32,601 nt of DNA from the NCBI GenBank assembly GCA_027083355.1, contig JALWOY010000005.1, positions 1 through 32,601 on the forward strand. Direction: 5' to 3'. Below, piece by piece: positions 6,698-15,043 of the stretch; the first letter of the stretch is position 1, and each line of letters starts with the position of its first letter. The translations under genes were made by a program, and so were the position numbers. This DNA comes from Phycisphaerales bacterium. Its GTDB lineage: Bacteria; Planctomycetota; Phycisphaerae; Phycisphaerales; UBA1924. The notes below the pieces were generated by a model. It was not told the DNA's origin. It did not search any database and was given only the letters and a program-made list of their open reading frames with translations.

Positions 6698-9600
6698 TCA
6701 GGCGTCACGCCCACCGACCAGCACCGCCCCATCCTCGGCACCGTCCTCAGCCCGGTTCTCGGCTGCCCGTGCGTTGAGCCCGTTCAGATTGTCGGGGGTG
6801 CCCGGCACCGGGTCTCCTCCCGAAACCGCGGCGCCCGGCCCGTGCAGAGCCGCCCGCAGGCCGTCCATCGCCTGCACGGTCATGCTCAGCAGCAGCGGCA
6901 CCAACAGAAGCGTGAACACCGTCGAAACAATCAGCCCGCCCACGACAACGCTCCCCAGCCCGCGGTACATCTCAGACCCCGAACCCGGGAACAGCACCAG
7001 CGGCAGCATCCCGCCCACACTCGTCAGCACACTCATGAAGATCGGACGGATCCGCGTCCGGACCGATTCACGGATCGCCGGCAGCGCCGGCATCGGGTCC
7101 GGGTGATCGCTCTCTCCCATCCCGTGCATGAAATGCAGCGCCTGGTGCACCAGCAGGATCGCGTTGTTCACCACCACCCCAACGAGGATCACGAAGCCGA
7201 GCATCGTCAGCACGTCCAGCTGCTGCGGCGCCCGCGTCGGGTCACGCAGCGACCACGCGTGCACGATCGCGAGCCCCGCGAACCCGCCCACCACGGCCAG
7301 CGGCACGCTGAACATGATTACGAACGGGTACACGAAACTCTCGAAAAGCGCCGCCATCAGCAGGTACGTCACGATCAATGCCCACACCATCCGCGCCAGG
7401 ATCAACCCCGGATCAGCCGCGAACACGAGCAACACCACGTCGACGGCCAACGCAACACCGAGCGCCCCGACGATCGCCCAAGACGCCGATCCGCTCCGCC
7501 GGCGCACAGCGCGGACCCCGGCGAACACCGCCATCCCCACACCAGCGACCGCCACGAGCACGCACAGCCCGTACAGCACCGGCGACGCCCGATCCAGCTT
7601 CTTCCCCTCGTCGCCCGAGCCGAACAACGCGTCACGAACCTGGCCCAGCTTCGCCGCCGTCCCCTCCATGTTCACGCGCATCGTGCGGTCGATCAGCCCG
7701 GCGGCCCGTGCCGGACCGACGACATACTCGTTCAACTCCTGCTGCATCCGCTCGACCGGCATCCCCTGCGGCGGGGTGAACCGCAGCGTCACCGCGGGCA
7801 GCTCCTCGATCCGCTTGATGTCCTGCGGCGCCAGCGCCGGCACGACCTCCACGATCGAATCCAGCGGGACAACAGGCCCCGCCGGCGTCGCCACCGGGAT
7901 CTCGAGAAGCTGCTCCTTGAACGCCAGACGCCCCCCCTCGGGCAGCACGGCGATGTCGATATTCCGGTCGGGCAGCTTGTATTCACCCGCGAACGCGCCG
8001 TCGAACATCGCGCGGATCACCGTCCCGACATCCGTGTTCCGCACGCCGAGCTCGCGGGCACGCTCCGTCAGACGCACGCGATACTCCTGCTGCCGCAGGT
8101 TGAAATTCCCCGGGTCGGGTCTCACTTCCGTGAACCCGTAACGCCGGCCACCAAGCCCCAGCATCATCCCCGCCGCCGCGATCACCCGATCGAGGTCCGG
8201 CCCGGAGACTTCAACATCAACACTGTTGCCGCTCCCGCCGGGCCCGCTGCTGAAGATCGAGGACTGACGGGCACCGCCGTACGTATCGGGCAACGGCGCG
8301 ATCGCGTTCGTGAGCAGCTGCCCAACGGGGATCACCACCTCGGGCCAGCCGCTCGTGCCCCCGACGAACATCCCCGAGCCGAACGCACCGATAAAAAAGT
8401 TGTCGACCGGGACAGGATCGAACGGCGGCAGCGGGGGGCCGCCGTGCGAGGGACGCTCGATCGGGGGGAGCGACGAAACCGCGGACGCGTCCGACGGAGA
8501 AACCCCGACATACGGCTCCACCCGCGCCTCGATCCGCTCGGCCAGTTCTTCCCGATACTGCAGGCTCAACCCGGGCGGGATCAGCAAACCACCGAACACG
8601 AGGTTGCGGTTCCCCGCGGGCAGATAATCCAGCGGGGGCGCCATCAGCACCGCCCCGGCGATACTCGCCGCCGTCATCAGCACGATCACCAGCGGGCGAA
8701 GCGTCCATCCGCGCCAGCCCGTCATCAGCCAGTAGACCGCCGAGGCGAACCAGCCGACCATCGCGCCGACGGCCCTGTCCAGCCCGAACAGAGACGACCA
8801 CCACCGCCCGAGTTTCGTGGCGAAGGTTCTGCGGGGCCGGAGCCACATCGCCGCCGCCGACGGGATCACGGTGATCGACACGACGAGCGACAGTCCGACC
8901 GACGCCACGATCGCCAGCGCGATATCGCGGAAGAGCTGCCCGGCCTCTTCCCGGAGTGTCAGCACGGGGATGAAGACCGCCGCGGTCGTCAGGGTCGACG
9001 CCAGCACGGCGCCCCAGACCTCCGCCCCGCCGCGCCATGCCGCCTCGACCGGGTCATCCCCCGCCTGCAGCCGCCGATAGATATTCTCGAGAACCACGAT
9101 CGCGTTGTCGACCACCATCCCCACCGCGAACGCCAGCCCCGCCAACGAGATGACGTTCAGCGTCCGCCCCATCATCAGCAGCACAAGAAACGTCCCGATC
9201 ACCGACACCGGGATCGCCACCGCCACGATGCTCGTCGAGACGAGCGACCGCAGGAACAGCATCAGCACCACCCCGGCGATCGCCCCCCCGATCACGAGAT
9301 TCTGCGTCACCAGCCCGACCGCAGAATCGATATACGTCGTCTCGTCGTACACCTGCCGCATCCGCAGGTGAGGCCCGGCCTCCCGGAAACCCTCCGGCGC
9401 GATGTTGGGCAGGATCTCCGCACGGATCTCGTCCAGCCGCGACCGAAGATCCTTCATGATGTCCACGACGTTCGATCCGCTCTGACGGATCACGTTGATC
9501 GCGATCGACGGATGCCCCAGCGAACGCACGAAGCCCCGGCGTTTCTCGTACCCCAGCTCGACCGTCGCAACGTCCTTGACATACACCGGCACACCCTGCC

Positions 9601-10366
9601 GATATGCCACGATCGTGTCGAGGATCCGCTCGGGCGTGTCGTATTGCCCGATCAGCCGCACGCGGTAGGAAAGCCGGGATTCATCGATCGTCCCCGCCGA
9701 GATATTGCGATTCTCCCGGCGGAGCGCGTTCACGAGATCGAGATGGTTCAAGCCGCGCTGCGCGAGCGCGTAACTGTCCGCGAGGATGCGCACCTCGCGC
9801 TCCCGACCACCGAAAATATTGACCTCGGCAACACCGTCGATGCGTTCGAGCTCGGGCTTGACCTCCTTGTCCAGCGCGTCGTACAACGCCGTGATATCAA
9901 AACCGGGAAAAGACGCCTCATACGCGGGGTCCAGGTCCACGATGATCCACGCGATCGCGTTCTCGCTCGCACCGCTCGCCACCGTGATCCGCGGCTCCTC
10001 GACCTCCTCCGGGTAATCCGGCACCTGACGCAACGAATCTGAAACCTCCTGCTGCGCCCGCCCGATATCCGACCCGACATAAAACTCCAGCTCGATCGAT
10101 GCAGACCCCTGGCTCGAGACAGACGTCATCCGACGCAGGTTCGAAACGTTCTTCAACTCCTCTTCCTGCTTCTTCACGATCTCGTCGACGATCTCCTGCG
10201 GGCTCCGCCCGGGCCAGACCGTCTCCACTTTGATCACCGGACGATCAACCGTCGGCGTCAACTGGATCGGGATCGATGTCAGGCCGATCAGGCCGAACAG
10301 CACCAGCAGGATCACACCGACCGCCACACCCACCGGCCTCCGGATCGACAGACGAACGATGTCCAT
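6698..10366 (-). CDS. RND efflux pump inner-membrane subunit (AcrB/HAE1-like)
   Basis: The 1222-residue protein has the duplicated RND layout. A first transmembrane helix follows MDIVRLSIRRPVGV, then a large periplasmic domain, a block of six helices, a second periplasmic domain and a final block. TM4 contains GMVVDNAIVVLENI, the proton-relay region; one of the two AcrB aspartates is Asn here, as in many relatives. TM10 has GVVVNNAILLVHQ, with Asn at the site of the AcrB lysine. AcrB is about 1050 residues. The excess lies mostly at about residues 925-990, where two additional hydrophobic segments (LYGLCVLVAVAGVGMAVFAG and IVGALGVALAVDVVLLVFA) precede TM8. The start ATG overlaps the adaptor gene's TGA by one base (TGATG), so the two are translationally coupled. 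Substrate is unknown and no outer-membrane channel gene is adjacent. Confidence 0.92.
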   Translation of the reverse strand: MDIVRLSIRRPVGVAVGVILLVLFGLIGLTSIPIQLTPTVDRPVIKVETVWPGRSPQEIVDEIVKKQEEELKNVSNLRRMTSVSSQGSASIELEFYVGSDIGRAQQEVSDSLRQVPDYPEEVEEPRITVASGASENAIAWIIVDLDPAYEASFPGFDITALYDALDKEVKPELERIDGVAEVNIFGGREREVRILADSYALAQRGLNHLDLVNALRRENRNISAGTIDESRLSYRVRLIGQYDTPERILDTIVAYRQGVPVYVKDVATVELGYEKRRGFVRSLGHPSIAINVIRQSGSNVVDIMKDLRSRLDEIRAEILPNIAPEGFREAGPHLRMRQVYDETTYIDSAVGLVTQNLVIGGAIAGVVLMLFLRSLVSTSIVAVAIPVSVIGTFLVLLMMGRTLNVISLAGLAFAVGMVVDNAIVVLENIYRRLQAGDDPVEAAWRGGAEVWGAVLASTLTTAAVFIPVLTLREEAGQLFRDIALAIVASVGLSLVVSITVIPSAAAMWLRPRRTFATKLGRWWSSLFGLDRAVGAMVGWFASAVYWLMTGWRGWTLRPLVIVLMTAASIAGAVLMAPPLDYLPAGNRNLVFGGLLIPPGLSLQYREELAERIEARVEPYVGVSPSDASAVSSLPPIERPSHGGPPLPPFDPVPVDNFFIGAFGSGMFVGGTSGWPEVVIPVGQLLTNAIAPLPDTYGGARQSSIFSSGPGGSGNSVDVEVSGPDLDRVIAAAGMMLGLGGRRYGFTEVRPDPGNFNLRQQEYRVRLTERARELGVRNTDVGTVIRAMFDGAFAGEYKLPDRNIDIAVLPEGGRLAFKEQLLEIPVATPAGPVVPLDSIVEVVPALAPQDIKRIEELPAVTLRFTPPQGMPVERMQQELNEYVVGPARAAGLIDRTMRVNMEGTAAKLGQVRDALFGSGDEGKKLDRASPVLYGLCVLVAVAGVGMAVFAGVRAVRRRSGSASWAIVGALGVALAVDVVLLVFAADPGLILARMVWALIVTYLLMAALFESFVYPFVIMFSVPLAVVGGFAGLAIVHAWSLRDPTRAPQQLDVLTMLGFVILVGVVVNNAILLVHQALHFMHGMGESDHPDPMPALPAIRESVRTRIRPIFMSVLTSVGGMLPLVLFPGSGSEMYRGLGSVVVGGLIVSTVFTLLLVPLLLSMTVQAMDGLRAALHGPGAAVSGGDPVPGTPDNLNGLNARAAENRAEDGAEDGAVLVGGRDA

Positions 10367-11601
10367 CAGCCGTCCCCCCGGCCGGTCGCGCCGGGCCCGC
10401 CCGAATCCGGAACACCCCCCGCGAACGGCGAACCCGCGGGCGGGTCCTGCACCACCAGCGGCTGCGTCGGGAACGCCCGTTTGTTCCCCTCGACAAGCAC
10501 CCACGAACCCGGATGCACCCGCCCCGGCATGATCGCCACCACATCGCCGACCGCGAACCGGCGGGTGATCCGCGCCGGCATCGCCTGCGCCGTCACCGCG
10601 GGGTTCTGGTCAGAGTGATACGGCACCGCCAGATAGACGAATTCGCCCGCGTCATCCCGAAGAACCGCGTCCTTCGGCACAGTCAAAACCGGCTCAACCG
10701 AGCCGGTCGGCACGTACGCCGTCAGACTCATCCCCGGCATCAACGCCCCGTCAGCCGCGCGCACCGCAAGCCGAACCGGGAACATCCGGCTCAGCCGATC
10801 CGCCTGCGGCACAACACCGATCACCGAGGCGTCGACGACCGCGTCCGATCCCAGCCCGGGGATCCGCAACGTGATCCGGCCGACGTCCTGTTTCAGCAAG
10901 CCCACAAGATGCTCGGGGACATCGATCCGCGCCTCGACATCACGCAGGCTCACGATCTCCGCCACAGTGTTCCCCGGTGTCACCCACTCGCCGACCTCCG
11001 TCGATTTCCGGATCACCCGCCCCGCGAACGGTGCGACGATCGTCTTGTCCGACAAACGCTTGCGGGCGCGGGAGAGCGCCGCCTCGGCCGATGTCACCCG
11101 GGCATGGGCCTGCGCCAGCAGAGCCTCGGTCGTGCGCACATCCGCGAGCGCCGCGTCCCGCTCGCTCTCCGTGGTCGTGCCCTCCTTCAGCAGCATCTCC
11201 ACCCGCTCGTAATCATTCCTGAACCGGGCCAGCTCCGCCTCGCGCTGCGCCACGACGCCCCGAGCCGCGACAAGATCCGCCTCCGCCGTCGCCACGTCCA
11301 GACGCGCGAGCGTGTCATCGAGACGCGCGACGACATCCCCCTCGGCGACCGTGTCCCCGGCGTTCACCCCGATCGAGACGACAGACCCCTCGACCTGCGA
11401 CGCCAGCAGCGAGTGACGAAGCGTCACGATCTCACCCGTCACCGCCCGCGGCACCATCAGCCGCTGCATCACCGCCGGCGCCACCCGAACATTCGCAACC
11501 GGCAGCGCCCACGCACACGACGACAAAGCGAGAACGATCAACGCCGCGACCCGCGCACACACACCGCCGTCAGATATCCTGCATCCGCCCCGGCTTTTCA
11601 T
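10366..11601 (-). CDS. Periplasmic adaptor (membrane fusion protein, HlyD/AcrA type) of the RND pump
   Basis: This 411-residue protein links the RND pump to an outer-membrane channel. The N-terminus is a hydrophobic signal (about 16-32); it contains LSSC ending at Cys29, which fits a lipobox, but AWA cleavage at about residue 32 is also possible. The lipoyl-like half-motif (VEGSVVSIGVNAGDTVAEGD) is followed by an alpha-helical hairpin rich in Ala and Glu, and then by the second lipoyl half (TIVAPFAGRVIRKSTEVGEW), beta-barrel and membrane-proximal domains. The tail is Gly/Pro rich. Its ATG overlaps the MarR stop in an ATGA, and its own stop overlaps the pump start, so marR, adaptor and pump form one operon. 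Confidence 0.9.
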   Translation of the reverse strand: MKSRGGCRISDGGVCARVAALIVLALSSCAWALPVANVRVAPAVMQRLMVPRAVTGEIVTLRHSLLASQVEGSVVSIGVNAGDTVAEGDVVARLDDTLARLDVATAEADLVAARGVVAQREAELARFRNDYERVEMLLKEGTTTESERDAALADVRTTEALLAQAHARVTSAEAALSRARKRLSDKTIVAPFAGRVIRKSTEVGEWVTPGNTVAEIVSLRDVEARIDVPEHLVGLLKQDVGRITLRIPGLGSDAVVDASVIGVVPQADRLSRMFPVRLAVRAADGALMPGMSLTAYVPTGSVEPVLTVPKDAVLRDDAGEFVYLAVPYHSDQNPAVTAQAMPARITRRFAVGDVVAIMPGRVHPGSWVLVEGNKRAFPTQPLVVQDPPAGSPFAGGVPDSGGPGATGRGDG

Positions 11602-12128
11602 CGCTTCACCCCCTGACCGTCGGCGATCAAAGCCTGTTCGAGGCGGTGCGTGTTCTCGATCAGCCTGCGGATATCCCCGTCGAGCCGCTCGACATCCGAA
11701 GTGTTGAAGCCATCCAGGAACGGCCCCAGAAACGCCTCGGCCAGTTCACGTGTCACCGCGTACGCACGCCAACCCGCCTCGGTCAGACACACGAAGGTCG
11801 ATCGGCCCGCACCCCGCTGATGGAAACGATCCACCAGCCCGTCCTCGGCCATCGAGGCCGCCATCCGGCTGATGTTCTGCGGGCTCAACAGCGTCTCCTC
11901 GCTCAGCTCCGCGATCGTTCGCGGCTCGTCCGAACGGCCCAGTGCGCAGAGCATCATCCATCGGGACCCCGTCAGCCCATGCGGGGCCGCCATCCGGTCG
12001 CCCACACGCATCATCATGTGGTGCAATCGGAACAGATTCCTGATCACCGGCGATTCGTACTTCTCGCATCCGTTCGGGCGGGTGCAACGCCGGACCCCCG
12101 GCGAAATCGAAGGCGTGGTCTTGGTCAT
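11598..12128 (-). CDS. MarR-family transcriptional regulator, probable repressor of the efflux operon
   Basis: The protein has 176 residues. It contains a winged helix-turn-helix: helix SRWMMLCALG (55-64), then TIAELSEETLLSPQNISRMA as the DNA-reading part (71-90), and the wing around QRGAGRSTFVCLTEAG (104-119). Flanking helices would form the dimer interface. It is the first gene of the efflux operon and overlaps the adaptor gene by four bases. A GGAG lies six bases before the ATG. The intergenic region with bioY carries two identical palindromes, which fits autorepression relieved by a pump substrate; the ligand is unknown. About 20 extra N-terminal residues precede the usual MarR core. Confidence 0.9.
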   Translation of the reverse strand: MTKTTPSISPGVRRCTRPNGCEKYESPVIRNLFRLHHMMMRVGDRMAAPHGLTGSRWMMLCALGRSDEPRTIAELSEETLLSPQNISRMAASMAEDGLVDRFHQRGAGRSTFVCLTEAGWRAYAVTRELAEAFLGPFLDGFNTSDVERLDGDIRRLIENTHRLEQALIADGQGVKR

Positions 12129-12190
12129 CGGTTGCTCCGCGTGCTCGCGCCTCCCGGCGGATTCAAGTCAATGCCGGGCGGGAAAGTAAT

Positions 12191-12222
12191 TCAACATGTT
12201 GACAGTTTATTTCAACATGTTG
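12191..12222. promoter_or_regulatory. Twin palindromic operator, likely for the MarR-family repressor
   Basis: CAACATGTTG, a perfect 10-bp palindrome, occurs at 12192-12201 and again at 12213-12222, exactly 21 bp apart (two helical turns). The first copy extends to 12 bp. The block is markedly A+T-rich compared with its surroundings. TAAACT (minus strand, 12209 to 12204), a possible -10 box for marR, lies between them. TTGACA (12199-12204, plus strand) is also inside but has no good -10 partner. Dimers bound at both sites would sit on the same face of the helix. Confidence 0.75.
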
Positions 12223-12296
12223 CGAAAATCCGTTCCGCCTCGCCACCCGGGTACCCCATCCCGTGCAGGCCACGCTTGCCCCGCTCCGGCAGCTGT

Positions 12297-12324
12297 TTGA
12301 CCACGCGCCTGCGACGCCAAAGAT
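12297..12324 (+). promoter_or_regulatory. Possible bioY promoter
   Basis: TTGACC (12297-12302) and AAAGAT (12319-12324) are separated by 16 bp, and the second hexamer ends five bases before the bioY ATG. The -35 is good and the -10 poor. If real, the bioY transcript would be leaderless; no Shine-Dalgarno sequence is visible before the ATG. Confidence 0.35.
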
Positions 12325-12329
12325 CACCC

Positions 12330-12965
12330 ATGCCCAAGCCGCGGACCGCTGCCGGATCACTCGGAGACGCCCTCGACGAAGCGAGCCTGACCGCCCTCCT
12401 CCGGCTCATCGGGGTTCTTCTTTTCCCGATTCTCATGGGCCTCACCTGCCAACTCTCGTTCAACCTCGCCATCCCCATCCCCCCGTTCGGCGTCCCCCTC
12501 ACGCTCCAGACGCTCTGGGTCCTCCTCGCCGCACTCAGCATCGGGCCGCGCTTCGGGATGCTCTCGATGCTGATCTACCTTCTCGCCGGGGCCGTCGGCG
12601 TGCCGATCTTCGCCGGGGGCGAGGCCGGGATGCTCACCATCCTCGGCCAGACCGGCGGCTACCTCATCGGGTTCGTCCTCTGCCAGCCGGTCGTCGCCGC
12701 CATCGTCCGCAGACCCGACGGGGCCGTCCGCGGCTGGGGCGCGATGATCCTCGCCGTCCTCGCCGCGCACCTCGTCATCTTCGCGGTCGGCGTGCCCTGG
12801 CTCTGGGCCGTGCGCAGACTCGACCCCGAAACCCCGGCGATCTCGTTCGTCGAGGCCGTCCACGGCGGGTTCGTCGTCTTTATCATCCCCATGCTCATCA
12901 AGGCCGGCGTCGCCGTGTTGATCGGTCGGTGGGTCGCCCCCCTCGCCTCGAAGCGGATCTGGTAG
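12330..12965 (+). CDS. bioY: Biotin transporter substrate-binding subunit BioY
   Basis: This hydrophobic protein of 211 residues has about six membrane segments. The BioY signature is clear: PLTLQTLWVLLAALSIGPRF, then LIYLLAGAVGVPIFAGG and the GQTGGYLIGF motif of the substrate-binding face. It is the S-component of an energy-coupling-factor transporter that imports biotin. The ATPase (A) and transmembrane (T) subunits BioM/BioN are not present, so it either works alone or shares a general ECF module encoded elsewhere. The N-terminus has about 25 polar residues before the first membrane helix. The start ATG was chosen because homology starts shortly after it. The gene is divergent from marR and converges on the sheath gene. 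Confidence 0.9.
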   Translation: MPKPRTAAGSLGDALDEASLTALLRLIGVLLFPILMGLTCQLSFNLAIPIPPFGVPLTLQTLWVLLAALSIGPRFGMLSMLIYLLAGAVGVPIFAGGEAGMLTILGQTGGYLIGFVLCQPVVAAIVRRPDGAVRGWGAMILAVLAAHLVIFAVGVPWLWAVRRLDPETPAISFVEAVHGGFVVFIIPMLIKAGVAVLIGRWVAPLASKRIW

Positions 12966-13016
12966 CACCGGCCAAGATCAACACGCGGACGCTCACCGGC
13001 TCCGCACGCGCCGCCC

Positions 13017-14441
13017 TCACCCCCAGCGATACGCCAGCGGGCCGCCCGCCAATGAACGCAGCGGACCAACCTTCACCGCACCCCGGTTCTGCACGGAAAC
13101 CAGCGGCGTCACGCCCCGATCAGACATCGCCGACGCCGCCCGATCGCTCAGCCACGCCTCCGCGCACGGCACCATCGTCCCGTCCTCGAGCGCGATCACG
13201 GGCAGGTCATCGACCGTCCCCCCCCCAACGGGCTGCACATCCCAACCGACCTCGCCGAACGCCCGCCCCAGCATCATCGCCACCAGCACCGCCCCGTTCC
13301 CCCACAACAGCGATTCGTGCGCCGGGGGCGAGCCGACTTCCTCGAACCCGAACCGCTCGGTCTCGTCGGAACCCCGCCCGTACGGACGGCGCAACAGGAA
13401 CCGCGGCGCCGTTAGACAAACCGCCTCCGCCGCCGGCGTCTCCCGCAACGCCTCGAACGGCCGAACAGAAAAATCACCCGCGTCCGGCATCCCCTCGAAC
13501 GCGGTCACACCCAGCGCCCCCGGCCCGACCCCGGACAGCAGCGGCGCACCGGCCCGATGCGCCAGCGGCGCGAGCACCTCCAGCAATTCCGCGTCGTCCT
13601 CGCCGTACCGATGCAGATGCACGATCAACGACCAGGGCTCGCCACCGGCGGTCTGCAGGGGACGCGTCACGAGCAATGACTCCAAAGCGCCCGGCTCAAG
13701 CTCCGCAGGCGATGCATCCAGAACCGACAACGTGAGGTTCTCCCCGAGTTCGAGCCCTGCCACGAGCATGTGCAGCCCGCGCCAAGCGGACTCGAAATCC
13801 ATCCACGCAGGATCATGCAGCACCGACCGCATCTCCTCGCCCGTGGCTTTCTCAACGATGGCCAGCAGCTCGTCCTGACGCGGGTCCCGGTCCGGCACCA
13901 CATGCGGCGCCACGATCCGGCGGATCAGCGAATCCACCGTCGAAGCCGCACGCGAACGACCACGCTCGACGCTGCCGCCGAGCAACGCCGCGAACTCGCT
14001 TTCCGGCGTCGACGTCGACGAGGGTTTGGGCTCGATCTGGGAACCCGGCGAACCGCCGATTGTCCCCTCCGACGCCCAGGCCCGCACCTCCTCGGCAACT
14101 CGCTCGAACGAGCCCGGATCGGCAGCCCGTGTCCGCAGTGATCGCAACGCCCCGAAGACCTCCGCCTTGTCGTAGATCTCATCAGGGTGCAGATCGTCGA
14201 AAGCCCCCACCGGGATCTCAACAGCCGGCTGCGTCGAAAGACGCACCCTTGCCCCCAGCACGCCGGGCAAGGCGTCGAACGAATCAAGATCCACTTTTCG
14301 AGCCGACCGCCCCGCGAGAGGCTCGACAACCCCCCGGCTCGACCGGCCCGAGAAATCGCCGATCACGAGGATCCTGAACGCCCGCCCGTCCGCCGGCCGT
14401 TCGCCCGCGGGCCCGTCGCTCAACGAGAAATGCATCGACAT
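13017..14441 (-). CDS. Fused TssB-TssC contractile-sheath-like protein (type VI secretion related)
   Basis: A single 474-residue chain joins two sheath subunits. Residues 20-120 match TssB (VipA): FRILVIGDFSGR (22-33), VDLDSFD (50-56) and the DLHPDEIYD segment (83-91). After a Ser/Pro-rich linker (about 125-165), residues 190-465 match TssC (VipB): DPAWMDFESAWRGLHMLV (210-227), LTAPRFLLRRPYG (343-355), LLWGNGAVLVA (378-388), GGGTVDDLPV (406-415) and DRGVTPLV (441-448). TssB (about 165) plus TssC (about 490) would be about 650; the chain ends just after the DRGVTPLV region, so roughly the last 110-120 residues of TssC are missing. No tube, baseplate, ClpV or membrane-complex gene lies nearby. 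AAGGGGG sits before the ATG and TACACT (about 14457-14462) could be its -10 box. It may be an orphan sheath-like protein with another role. Confidence 0.82.
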   Translation of the reverse strand: MSMHFSLSDGPAGERPADGRAFRILVIGDFSGRSSRGVVEPLAGRSARKVDLDSFDALPGVLGARVRLSTQPAVEIPVGAFDDLHPDEIYDKAEVFGALRSLRTRAADPGSFERVAEEVRAWASEGTIGGSPGSQIEPKPSSTSTPESEFAALLGGSVERGRSRAASTVDSLIRRIVAPHVVPDRDPRQDELLAIVEKATGEEMRSVLHDPAWMDFESAWRGLHMLVAGLELGENLTLSVLDASPAELEPGALESLLVTRPLQTAGGEPWSLIVHLHRYGEDDAELLEVLAPLAHRAGAPLLSGVGPGALGVTAFEGMPDAGDFSVRPFEALRETPAAEAVCLTAPRFLLRRPYGRGSDETERFGFEEVGSPPAHESLLWGNGAVLVAMMLGRAFGEVGWDVQPVGGGTVDDLPVIALEDGTMVPCAEAWLSDRAASAMSDRGVTPLVSVQNRGAVKVGPLRSLAGGPLAYRWG

Positions 14442-14516
14442 CGCGGCCCCCTTCCCGGGCGAGTGTATCGCGCCGCGGTGGGGGGGGAAAACCCAATCGG
14501 CCCATGATCCCGGAGG

Positions 14517-14954
14517 TCACCCGCTCCCGAGACGACTCGCGACGACACACTCCTCCGTCACGATCCTCTGCACGGGGCAACGATTCGCGATCTCGTACAG
14601 CCGATCGCGTTGTTCTTCCGTCAGGTCTCCCCTGAACTCGATCGTGATGTCGAGATGCGGGATCTTCGCCGCGCCCCCGCCCTCCCGGACGCGGTAATCA
14701 ACCTCGACCGTGCAGACCGCCTCGTCGAGAGCCCAACCCTTCCGGTCGGCGTACATCCGCGCCGTCATCGTCTTGCACGAGCCGATCGACGCAAGAAACA
14801 TCTCGAGCGGCGAAGGCCCGAGGTCCTTGCCCCCGAAGTCTTCCGGCTCGTCAGTCGTCAGCGTGTGGCCGCCACCCCCGAATGTCCGCGCGACAGTCTT
14901 GAAATGATCCCGGCCGGTCGATACCACGGCTTTTCTGATGCGGTCCTGCGACAT
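14517..14954 (-). CDS. OsmC-family peroxiredoxin-like protein
   Basis: This 145-residue protein has the OsmC/Ohr layout: LGPSPLEMFLASIGSC (45-60) with the first redox cysteine at 60, and NRCPVQRIV with the second at 126. The pair reduces organic or other hydroperoxides in this family. The two-cysteine spacing and the GPSPLEM motif fit the YhfA/OsmC branch better than Ohr. The chosen start is the ATG at 14954; an upstream in-frame start at 14993 would add 13 residues unlike the family. TATGCT ends five bases before the ATG and no ribosome site is seen, so the mRNA may be leaderless. It lies immediately beyond the L19 terminator. Confidence 0.88.
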   Translation of the reverse strand: MSQDRIRKAVVSTGRDHFKTVARTFGGGGHTLTTDEPEDFGGKDLGPSPLEMFLASIGSCKTMTARMYADRKGWALDEAVCTVEVDYRVREGGGAAKIPHLDITIEFRGDLTEEQRDRLYEIANRCPVQRIVTEECVVASRLGSG

Positions 14955-14959
14955 GCGAA

Positions 14960-14990
14960 AGCATAGGACCGGGCACCCGATCGCCTGCAA
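14960..14990 (-). promoter_or_regulatory. osmC-like gene promoter, possibly leaderless
   Basis: On the minus strand TATGCT occupies 14965 to 14960, five bases before the ATG, and TTGCAG lies at 14990 to 14985 with a 19-bp spacer. The promoter starts directly after the T-run of the L19 terminator. Confidence 0.4.
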
Positions 14991-14991
14991 C

Positions 14992-15019
14992 AAAAAACAC
15001 CCGGCCGAAAAGCCGGGTG
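14992..15019 (-). terminator. Intrinsic terminator of rplS
   Basis: On the minus strand CACCCGGC, a six-base TTTTCG loop, GCCGGGTG and then six T residues form a textbook Rho-independent terminator 25 bases after the rplS stop codon. The stem is a perfect 8 bp. Confidence 0.93.
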
Positions 15020-15043
15020 CCCCTGATCTTTCTTTCCGAAGTT

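Noticed and set aside
2462-10042. A 2526-codon open frame on the plus strand
   Set aside because: It runs opposite to icd, cinA and the RND gene and is rich in Arg, His, Pro and Gln with no domain likeness. Long antisense frames are expected when the real genes use G or C at third positions; it is a shadow.
10276-11616. A 446-codon plus-strand open frame opposite the adaptor gene
   Set aside because: His/Arg/Pro-rich shadow of the HlyD-type gene.
13017-14993. A complete type VI secretion locus around the sheath fusion
   Set aside because: Neighbours are bioY, an OsmC-like protein and rplS. No Hcp, VgrG, TssE, TssK, ClpV, TssJ, TssL or TssM likeness was found on either strand.
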